From Chloroflexota bacterium (GTDB taxonomy: Bacteria; Chloroflexota; Dehalococcoidia; Dehalococcoidales; RBG-16-60-22): a stretch of 15,764 nucleotides of DNA. The stretch lies in contig JACPQH010000124.1 in NCBI GenBank assembly GCA_016190585.1, positions 1 through 15,764 of the forward strand, in the 5' to 3' direction. A model generated the notes under the pieces. That model had not been told where the DNA came from. It was given only the letters and a program-made list of their open reading frames with translations, and searched no databases. This document shows, piece after piece, positions 1 to 5,671 of the stretch (the stretch's first letter is position 1; the number at the start of each line of letters is the position of its first letter). A program made the translations under genes and the position numbers.

Positions 1-182
1 CCGTAGTAGTATTCGAAGCATTCGGGAAAGTCCCGCTTGAGGTGAGGCCCTACGCCGTATTCCGGGAGCGTGCTGTAGTGCTGGATATCGATGAGCAGCA
101 GCGCCGTCTTGGGCGCTTCGAGCCGCATCTCCGGCACGAACCGCGGCAGCGTCTCCATTCCGGCGCGCCAGTCTTCGTTCAT
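1..182 (-). CDS. Isochorismatase-family cysteine hydrolase (N-terminal part, runs off window)
   Basis: Only the first 60 codons are present; the gene continues past base 1. I translated the minus strand from the ATG at 182. A short N-terminal extension is followed by residues 25-36, KTALLLIDIQHY, which matches the first strand of the isochorismatase-like hydrolase fold, where the Asp (here D32) belongs to the Asp-Lys-Cys catalytic triad. The Lys and Cys would lie outside the window and cannot be checked. The start codon overlaps the stop of the upstream oxidoreductase gamma gene as ATGA, so the two are probably translationally coupled. Family members hydrolyse amides (nicotinamide, N-carbamoylsarcosine, ureido compounds) or the isochorismate ether bond; the substrate here is unknown. 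Its place at the end of a 2-oxoacid oxidoreductase operon suggests a role in the same catabolic route, but that is inference. Confidence 0.72.
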   Translation of the reverse strand, partial: MNEDWRAGMETLPRFVPEMRLEAPKTALLLIDIQHYSTLPEYGVGPHLKRDFPECFEYYY

Positions 183-727
183 ACCGTTTTCTTAATCCCG
201 CCGGCAACGAGCTCGTAGCCCCGGACGAGCGCCCGCTGGTTGATATCGGCATGGTTGCGGCCGCGGAATATGATTTCAAGGGCGGCTACCAGACTGGCGA
301 CCGACACCACCGGTTCCGCCGCCGCCAGGGCCCCCAGGACGACCATGTTGCCCGCCAAGCCGTCACCCAGCTCGGCCGCGATCTCCATACCAGGCACGTT
401 TACCATTCTGATGCCGTTTTCGCCGGGAGGCGCCGCCTGACCCCGGTTGGCCACCAGCAAGCCGCCGGGAGCCACCGCCGGCGCCAGCTTCTCCATCGAA
501 GCCTGGTTCATGGCGATGGCCGCCGTCGGCCGGGTGACGAACAGGGCGCCGTCCCGGTCATCGGATATAATGACGTGACAGGAGACCACCCCGCCCCTCT
601 TCTCCGCCCCGTAAAAGGGCAGCCAGACGACCTCGTGCCCTTCCTTCAGACCGGCTTCCGCCAGCAGGCGTCCCATGAGCAGAACGCCCTGCCCGCCCGA
701 GCCGGCGATGGCGATTCCCGCGTTCAT
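179..727 (-). CDS. 2-oxoacid:ferredoxin oxidoreductase, gamma subunit (KorC/VorC-like)
   Basis: 182 aa, the normal length for a separate gamma subunit of the pyruvate/ketoisovalerate oxidoreductase family. The N-terminus carries GSGGQGV (residues 9-15), the glycine-rich signature of this subunit, and residues 39-49 (FYGAEKRGGVV) match the family's usual conserved segment where Y-x-x-x-x-R-G-G is typical. In the complex the gamma subunit contributes to the CoA-binding side and packs against the alpha and beta chains in the cytoplasm. The ATG at 727 overlaps the beta stop codon (ATGA), with a GGGAG Shine-Dalgarno site inside the end of beta. The stop in turn overlaps the start of the isochorismatase-family gene. 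Assignment to the family is firm; 2-oxoglutarate versus branched-chain 2-oxoacid preference cannot be told from this subunit. Confidence 0.9.
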   Translation of the reverse strand: MNAGIAIAGSGGQGVLLMGRLLAEAGLKEGHEVVWLPFYGAEKRGGVVSCHVIISDDRDGALFVTRPTAAIAMNQASMEKLAPAVAPGGLLVANRGQAAPPGENGIRMVNVPGMEIAAELGDGLAGNMVVLGALAAAEPVVSVASLVAALEIIFRGRNHADINQRALVRGYELVAGGIKKTV

Positions 728-1515
728 ACCCGGACTCCCTTCTTCAAAGCCTGGACCGCCTCGATCGCCTTATACTCGCCCGGCGGGTACTGCGGCAGCA
801 TCCGCTCCGCCATCCAGTCCAGGGCTGCCACCGGGTCAAGCTTCCAGTTCACCGGGCAGGGGGAGAGTATCTCCACCAGCGAGAGGCCCAGGCCGGCCAT
901 CTGGACTTTAAAGGCGAGCTTCATGGCCCGTTTGGCCTGCCGCACGGCCGCCGGGCTGTGCAGGGAAACCCTGGCGATATAGGCGGGGCCGTCCAGGGTA
1001 GCCAGCATCTCGCACACCCGTATCGGGTAGCCGCTTTCCTTGACCTTACGGCCGCCCGGCGTCGAGGTGGTGTACATGTCAACCAGGGTGGTGGGGGCGA
1101 GCTGCCCGCCGGTCATGCCGTAGTTGGCGTTGTTGCAGAAGAAGATGGTGATGTTCTCGCCGCGCGCGCAGGCGTGCACCGTTTCCGCCGTGCCGATGGC
1201 CGCCAGGTCGCCGTCCCCCTGGATGGTGAAGGGGATCAGGTTCGGGCGGCAGCGCTTGATGGCCGTGGCTACCGCCGGGGCGCGCCCGTGCGCCGATTCC
1301 AGGCCGTCGAAGGTGAAATAGTTGTAAGAGGTTACCGTGCAGCCTATCGAGGCGACACAGACCGCGCGCTCCCCGATGCCCAGCTCGTCCACGATCTCGG
1401 CCACCAGGCGCTGCACCGTGCCGTGCCCGCAGCCCGGGCAGTAGTGCGTGGCCCGCGCCTCCAGCGACTCCGGCCGCCGGTAGAGGGCGGCGCCAGGCCC
1501 CGGGGTGGATTTCAT
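724..1515 (-). CDS. 2-oxoacid:ferredoxin oxidoreductase, beta subunit (thiamine diphosphate-binding)
   Basis: This is the catalytic TPP subunit. With the start chosen here it has 263 aa. C26-P-G-C29 near the N-terminus, C59 in ASIGC, and the Cys of a late SPCPVNW segment fit the four ligands of the proximal 4Fe-4S cluster. GDGD (residues 100-103) followed by NN at 128-129 is the TPP/Mg signature. I chose ATG 1515 because AGGAG lies 5 nt before it and the alpha stop is only one base upstream (TGA-T-ATG). An upstream in-frame ATG at 1536, inside the end of alpha and with a weaker AAGGA site, would add seven residues and is the alternative. The enzyme would decarboxylate a 2-oxoacid oxidatively to acyl-CoA, passing electrons through the cluster to the ferredoxin subunit. 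Confidence 0.92.
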   Translation of the reverse strand: MKSTPGPGAALYRRPESLEARATHYCPGCGHGTVQRLVAEIVDELGIGERAVCVASIGCTVTSYNYFTFDGLESAHGRAPAVATAIKRCRPNLIPFTIQGDGDLAAIGTAETVHACARGENITIFFCNNANYGMTGGQLAPTTLVDMYTTSTPGGRKVKESGYPIRVCEMLATLDGPAYIARVSLHSPAAVRQAKRAMKLAFKVQMAGLGLSLVEILSPCPVNWKLDPVAALDWMAERMLPQYPPGEYKAIEAVQALKKGVRV

Positions 1516-1516
1516 A

Positions 1517-2590
1517 TCATCTCCTGGCCGGCTCATCGACCATCCTTGTCAAGGTGTCAAGAATATCATCACCGGTCAGCGGTACGCCGCCGTAGCGGTT
1601 GACCAGCGCTACCTTCCGCTCCGGCCCCACGGCAAGCCTCACGTCCTCGATTAGCTGGCCCAAACTCAGCTCGGCCACCAGGAAGTCGGCGGTCCGGCCG
1701 GCCAGCTCCCGCAGCGGTTGATACGGGAACGGGAAGAGCGTCACCGGCCGGAAAAGGCCGGCCTTGATCCCGCTCCGGCGGGCTGCTTTGACGGCGGCGC
1801 GCGCCGAGCGGCTGGCGCTCCCGTAAGCCACGACCACCAGCGAGGCATCCTCCAGGCCATAACCATCGTACCGCGCCTCCTGCCGCCGGATGTCATCGAA
1901 CTTTCGCGCCAGGTTGGCGACGCGGGCGGGAAAATCGGCCGGGTTCATCTCGAAGGAATTGATCACGTTCTTGGGCCGGCCCTTCGCGCCGGTTATCGCC
2001 CATGGCTTGGGGAAGAATGCCGTGACTTTCTCCCGCCGCACCACCGGCTCCATGGCCTGTCCCAGGAAGCCGTCGGCCAGCACGACCACGGGGTTGCGGT
2101 ACTTGTCGGCCAGCTTGAAGGCCAGCATGGTGAAGTCCATCATCTCCTGCACCGAAGCCGGGGCCAGGTTAATGACCCGGTAATCGCCATGCCCGCCGCC
2201 TTTGGTCGACTGAAAATAGTCGCCCTGCGCGCCGCCGATATTGCCCAGGCCCGGCCCGCCCCGCATCACGTTCACGATAACGGCCGGCAGCTCGGCGCCG
2301 GACAGGTAAGAGATGCCCTCCTGCTGGAGGCTGAACCCGGGGCTGGAGGTCGAGGTCATCGCCCGGCAGCCGGCGGCCGCGGCGCCGTAGACCATGCTGA
2401 TGGCGGCCAGCTCGCTCTCGGTCTGCACGAACACCCGCCCTTCCTCCGGCATCCGCCTGGCCATGTGTTCCAGCAGCTCGTTCTGCGGCGTGATGGGGTA
2501 GCCGAAATAGGCGTCGCACCCGGCGAGCACCGCGCCCTCGGCCACGGCGATATTACCCACCATCAGAAGCCTTTCGGTCACGCCGGTCAT
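1517..2590 (-). CDS. vorB: 2-oxoacid:ferredoxin oxidoreductase, alpha subunit (VorB/KorA-like)
   Basis: 357 aa, as expected for the alpha chain of four-subunit KOR/VOR enzymes. Clear family segments are GNIAVAEGAVLAGC near the N-terminus, GYPITPQNELLEH (the YPITP motif that lines the TPP site), and QGDYFQSTKGGGHGDYR in the middle, which I associate most with VorB (3-methyl-2-oxobutanoate oxidoreductase) annotations. A C-terminal LFRPVTLFPFP segment is typical of the transketolase C-terminal-like domain. The true start is ATG 2590, which overlaps the ferredoxin stop as ATGA. A longer reading to 2671 would run back into the ferredoxin gene and adds low-complexity Arg/Pro residues, so I rejected it. 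The vorB symbol is a best guess: korA is equally possible, and substrate choice within the family cannot be settled by eye. Confidence 0.88.
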   Translation of the reverse strand: MTGVTERLLMVGNIAVAEGAVLAGCDAYFGYPITPQNELLEHMARRMPEEGRVFVQTESELAAISMVYGAAAAGCRAMTSTSSPGFSLQQEGISYLSGAELPAVIVNVMRGGPGLGNIGGAQGDYFQSTKGGGHGDYRVINLAPASVQEMMDFTMLAFKLADKYRNPVVVLADGFLGQAMEPVVRREKVTAFFPKPWAITGAKGRPKNVINSFEMNPADFPARVANLARKFDDIRRQEARYDGYGLEDASLVVVAYGSASRSARAAVKAARRSGIKAGLFRPVTLFPFPYQPLRELAGRTADFLVAELSLGQLIEDVRLAVGPERKVALVNRYGGVPLTGDDILDTLTRMVDEPARR

Positions 2591-2841
2591 GCGGGTGTCG
2601 CTCTCCGGCGGCGGTAAACGGCAACGGCGGCGTCGGGGCACATCAGGGCGCAGGCCAGGCAGCCGGTACACTCGCCGGCCCTGACTTCCAGGACAACGGC
2701 CGGGTTATAGCCGCCCTGGTTCAGGTGCGCCGCCATGTCGATTATTCCCCTGGGGCAGACCGCCACGCACAGGCGGCAGCCTTTACACCTCTCGGCATCG
2801 ATTACGATACCGGCCGAACCGGTACGCGATGATGTCGTCAT
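2587..2841 (-). CDS. 2-oxoacid:ferredoxin oxidoreductase, delta subunit (2x[4Fe-4S] ferredoxin)
   Basis: 84 aa with two complete 4Fe-4S motifs: C19-x2-C22-x2-C25-x3-C29-P and C58-x2-C61-x2-C64-x3-C68-P. This is the electron-transfer subunit that takes electrons from the beta-chain cluster and hands them to a soluble ferredoxin. It is the first gene of the operon, and the delta-alpha-beta-gamma order is the common one for KOR/VOR complexes. The ATG at 2841 has only a weak GGGGA just upstream, unlike the strong Shine-Dalgarno sites of most genes here. A well-formed promoter lies about 60 bp upstream on the same strand. The C-terminal tail is Arg-rich and overlaps the alpha start. Confidence 0.92.
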   Translation of the reverse strand: MTTSSRTGSAGIVIDAERCKGCRLCVAVCPRGIIDMAAHLNQGGYNPAVVLEVRAGECTGCLACALMCPDAAVAVYRRRRATPA

Positions 2842-3115
2842 TTCCCCGCGCCGAAAAACAATGATTCCCTGCCTTTAAACCAGACTGTTGACTGATGTTT
2901 AATCATAAAAGACTTCCTTCAGGTATGTCAAACCGGGTAACCGGCTCAGGCCAGCAAGAGCTATCACACCTATTTCCTGTTTCACCAAACCCGGGTTGCG
3001 GTTTGCCCGCGGCAATGCTAAACTGCACAGGTCAATACCTGGTTTGGTCCTGTCTGATTTGCCGTTCGCCGTGATATAACGTCCCTTTTCAGCTTTCCGT
3101 ACCAAGGAGGTTGAT
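2842..3115. promoter_or_regulatory. Divergent regulatory region between the oxidoreductase operon and the CoA transferase gene
   Basis: 274 bp without a credible gene. Besides the minus-strand promoter, the plus-strand side holds an extended -10 (TGATATAAC, 3072-3080) with no convincing -35, and an AAGGAGG Shine-Dalgarno site at 3104-3110 five bases before the CoA transferase ATG. Two short dyads lie between the two promoters: a perfect 10-bp palindrome AACCCGGGTT at 2988-2997 and CAGGT-caat-ACCTG at 3028-3041. Either could be an operator for a regulator acting on both directions, but no regulator gene is near and both dyads are short enough to arise by chance. Confidence 0.4.
2902..2931 (-). 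promoter_or_regulatory. Sigma70-type promoter of the 2-oxoacid oxidoreductase operon
   Basis: Read on the minus strand, a perfect TTGACA -35 (2931-2926) is followed after 18 bases by TATGAT (2907-2902), which matches 5 of 6 consensus positions. Transcription would start near 2895, leaving a leader of about 55 bases before the ferredoxin ATG at 2841. This is the best promoter in the left half of the window. Only the sequence match supports it. Confidence 0.6.
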
Positions 3116-5506
3116 ATGGCAGGCCCGCTGAGCGGAGTCAGGGTACTGGACATGGGCGCGATGGGGGTGGGGCCGGCATCCTGCGGCCTGATGGCCCTTA
3201 TGGGCGCCGACGTCATCCGGATGGAGCGCCACGTGGGCGACGGCCTCATGTTCGTGGCGACGCGCGTCGCCGGCATGGGGGCGGGTTTTATCGGCGCTAA
3301 CTTCAACAAGAAGAGTATCGTGCTCAACTGGCACGACGAGGCCGACCGCGGGACCGCCAGAAAGCTCATCGCCTGGGCCGATATCCTGGTGGAGAACCGC
3401 CGCTTCGGGGCGACCAAGCAGCTCGGTTTCGATTACGAATCAGTCAAGGACCTGAACCCGGGGCTCATCTACCTGTCGTCGCCGGCCTACGGCACCGGCG
3501 GCCCCCTCGCCGAGTCCCCCGGGGCCGGCCACTTCATCGCCGCCGCCGCCGGCTATACCCAGCTTAACGGCTGCCCCGGCGGCCCCCCCGAGATGGACCG
3601 CTACACCGCCTATATCGATATGATAAACTCCGTGTATATCGTCCAGGGCGCCCTGGCCGCCTTGAACGCCCGGGAGAAGACCGGGAAAGGCCAGCTTGTT
3701 TCCACCTGCTCCTTTAATGGCGCCATCGCCCTCCAGATGACGCGCCTGGCAGAGTTCTTCGCTACCGGCCAGCCCCCGCAGCGGCTGGGCAGCGCCGACC
3801 CCAACATCGTCCCCTCGCAGGCCTTCCGGACGCTGGACAACAGCTACATCCTGGTCACTGTGAGCGAGGAGGCGCACTGGCCCCGGCTCTGCCGCGCCCT
3901 CGAGCTTGACGCTCTGGCCGCCGACCCCAGGTTCAGCTCCAACGACCTGCGCCTCCGGAACCAGGCGGCGCTTATCCCCCTTCTCGAAGCCAGGTTCCGG
4001 GACAAGCCGCGGATGTGGTGGCTCCTGCACCTCAGACGCTGCGGCGTGCCCTGCGGCTACGTCGCTTATTACCAGGACGTGGTGAATGACCCGCACATCG
4101 TGCAAAACCGCATGATCGTGGAGAGGGAGACGCCCTGGGGGCGCGTGCTTTATGTAAATCCTCCATGGCAGTTCAGCCTCACGCCCGCCGTCGAGGTCGA
4201 GGCCGCCCACCTGCCCGGCGCCGACCGACGTGAGGTGCTCGCCAGGATTAGCCAGCCGGACACCCGCGAAGAGCGGGCGCGGGGTGCGGTCGCCTTCCCC
4301 CTCGAAGGCGTCAGGGTGCTCGATCTCTCGCGTGAGGTGTGCGGCGCGGTCTGCTGCCAGAACCTGGGCGACCTCGGCGCGGAGGTCATCAAGGTGGAAG
4401 GTCTGACCGGCGACTGGTCCCGTCACGTCGGGCCGTCGCAGAACGGCGAAAACGCCCTGTTCCTGGGACTCAACCGTAACAAGAAAAGCGTCGCCCTCGA
4501 TGCCGGTACCGCCGGCGGTCGGGAGCTCCTCGATAATCTCATCCGCCAGGCCGACATCGTCGTCGAGAGCAGCCTCGCCGGCGCCGCCGGTGAATCCCTG
4601 CTCGGCTACGATAAGGCTAAAGGACTGAAGCACAACACCGTCTACTGCCTGGTCACGCCCTACGGCGAGGAAACCCCCTACCGCGACCGCCCGGCCACCG
4701 AGCTCGAGATACAGGGCGTCGCCGGCCTGGTGCAGTTCCTCGGCGAGCCCGGCCGGGACCCGGTCAGGCTCGGTGCGGACGCGGTCAGCGTCGCCACCGG
4801 CGTCCAGGCGGCCGACGCTGTTCTGGCGGCGCTGTACCACCGCCAGCGCACTGGTTTCGGCCAGAAGGTCTCGGTCTCCATGCTGCGCGTCGCCTTGTGG
4901 TTCGGGCGCACCTGGATCACCTCGCAGTCCAACCCGGATAGCTACAACGGCTATTTTCTCACCGGCCCCTACGACCGACCCGAGATGGGCTTCAAGACCG
5001 CCGACAAGCAGCTTATGTTCAGCCTGTTTACCGGCACCTCGGAGCATGCCCGCGAGGCCTGGGTCAGGTTCTGCGAGAAGGTAGGCATCACCGAGCCTTA
5101 TAACGAGAGAGTCGAGCGCTGCATGCGCGCCTTCGGCCTGGGCCGGGACGCCGACGAGCTCAAGCCATTATTCGAAGCAGCCTTCAAGACCTGGAAGGCG
5201 GATGACCTTGTCGACCTGATACACGGGGTCGGCGGCGTGGCCGCTTCCTACATGACCTACCCGGAGCTTTTCGGCGACCCGCCGCACCCACAGGTGAAAG
5301 CCAACGAGATGGTCGCCGGGATAGACCACCCGAAGGCCGGGCGGCTCAAGATGGCGGGTATCCCGCTGAAGTTCCGCGACACCCCGGTAGGCGTCCGCCT
5401 GCCGCCGCCCCTCCTGGGCCAGCACACCGCCGAGGTCATCCGGCAGCTTGGCTACTCCGCCGGACAAATCACCGGGCTGGAAGAGGCCGGCTGTATAAAG
5501 CGATAG
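3116..5506 (+). CDS. CaiB/BaiF-type (class III) CoA transferase, two fused domains
   Basis: 796 aa, twice the usual 380-430 aa of the family, with two tandem copies. Copy 1 begins LSGVRVLDMGAMGVGP and ends near residue 390; copy 2 begins near residue 397 with LEGVRVLDLSREVCG. Both contain the GADVI or GAEVIKVE and NKKSI/NKKSV elements of the fold. Class III enzymes move CoA between thioester and acid through a catalytic Asp 11 residues before a conserved LAAL-type helix. In copy 1 this is D168 (AYIDMINSVY); in copy 2 the same position is S558, so copy 2 is probably not catalytic on its own. AAGGAGG five bases before the ATG fixes the start. The likely role is cytoplasmic activation of a carboxylic acid as its CoA ester, with the downstream molybdenum enzyme as a candidate partner. 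Donor and acceptor are unknown. Confidence 0.92.
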   Translation: MAGPLSGVRVLDMGAMGVGPASCGLMALMGADVIRMERHVGDGLMFVATRVAGMGAGFIGANFNKKSIVLNWHDEADRGTARKLIAWADILVENRRFGATKQLGFDYESVKDLNPGLIYLSSPAYGTGGPLAESPGAGHFIAAAAGYTQLNGCPGGPPEMDRYTAYIDMINSVYIVQGALAALNAREKTGKGQLVSTCSFNGAIALQMTRLAEFFATGQPPQRLGSADPNIVPSQAFRTLDNSYILVTVSEEAHWPRLCRALELDALAADPRFSSNDLRLRNQAALIPLLEARFRDKPRMWWLLHLRRCGVPCGYVAYYQDVVNDPHIVQNRMIVERETPWGRVLYVNPPWQFSLTPAVEVEAAHLPGADRREVLARISQPDTREERARGAVAFPLEGVRVLDLSREVCGAVCCQNLGDLGAEVIKVEGLTGDWSRHVGPSQNGENALFLGLNRNKKSVALDAGTAGGRELLDNLIRQADIVVESSLAGAAGESLLGYDKAKGLKHNTVYCLVTPYGEETPYRDRPATELEIQGVAGLVQFLGEPGRDPVRLGADAVSVATGVQAADAVLAALYHRQRTGFGQKVSVSMLRVALWFGRTWITSQSNPDSYNGYFLTGPYDRPEMGFKTADKQLMFSLFTGTSEHAREAWVRFCEKVGITEPYNERVERCMRAFGLGRDADELKPLFEAAFKTWKADDLVDLIHGVGGVAASYMTYPELFGDPPHPQVKANEMVAGIDHPKAGRLKMAGIPLKFRDTPVGVRLPPPLLGQHTAEVIRQLGYSAGQITGLEEAGCIKR

Positions 5507-5514
5507 GTTCATAC

Positions 5515-5543
5515 TTGAGATACCGTAAGATAAATCTTAGATT
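5515..5543 (+). promoter_or_regulatory. Candidate promoter with embedded dyad upstream of the molybdenum enzyme
   Basis: TTGAGA (5515-5520) and TAGATT (5538-5543) are separated by 17 bases, a fair sigma70-like match (5 of 6 and 4 of 6). The spacer contains a perfect 6-2-6 inverted repeat, TAAGATAAATCTTA (5526-5539), which overlaps the first two bases of the -10. That is where a repressor dimer would block RNA polymerase. The gap to the molybdenum gene start is about 125 bases and includes the palindromic repeat. Sequence evidence only. Confidence 0.4.
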
Positions 5544-5601
5544 AGTCCGGATGCGTTACCGATGTGGATTAAACGTGTATTACCAGCGCAGCAATACCGC
5601 A

Positions 5602-5645
5602 CCCTCACCTTAATCCTCTCCCGGGGGAGAGGATTAAGGTGAGGG
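5602..5645. repeat. Perfect 21-bp palindromic (REP-like) element
   Basis: Two arms of 21 bp are perfect reverse complements (5602-5622 and 5625-5645) around a 2-base centre. The left arm starts CCCTCACCTTAATCC and the right arm ends AAGGTGAGGG. I recall this CCCTC...GAGGG family as a dispersed intergenic repeat in many bacteria. A partly decayed relative occurs in this window at 12929-12961. In RNA it would form a very stable hairpin, 26 bases before the molybdenum gene ATG, so it may limit read-through from the CoA transferase gene or affect translation. There is no U-tract for a classical terminator. Confidence 0.85.
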
Positions 5646-5671
5646 GCAAATCTCGATAACAGGAGAAAAAG

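Noticed and set aside
2591..2671. Upstream extension of the alpha subunit
   Set aside because: The extra residues are read out of frame through the ferredoxin gene; ATG 2590 gives the normal family N-terminus and an ATGA junction.
2899..3417. Minus-strand frame of 172 codons extending across the divergent promoter region
   Set aside because: It overlaps the start of the CoA transferase gene and the oxidoreductase promoter, and resembles no family.
3440..5047. Long minus-strand frame (535 codons) opposite the CoA transferase gene
   Set aside because: It is a mirror of GC-rich coding on the other strand: biased composition, no recognisable motif, and the plus strand has an unmistakable family match with a Shine-Dalgarno site.
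5602..5645. Classical rho-independent terminator for the CoA transferase gene
   Set aside because: The stem is strong but lies about 95 bases after the stop, is followed by GCAAATC and not a T-run, and belongs to a repeat family.
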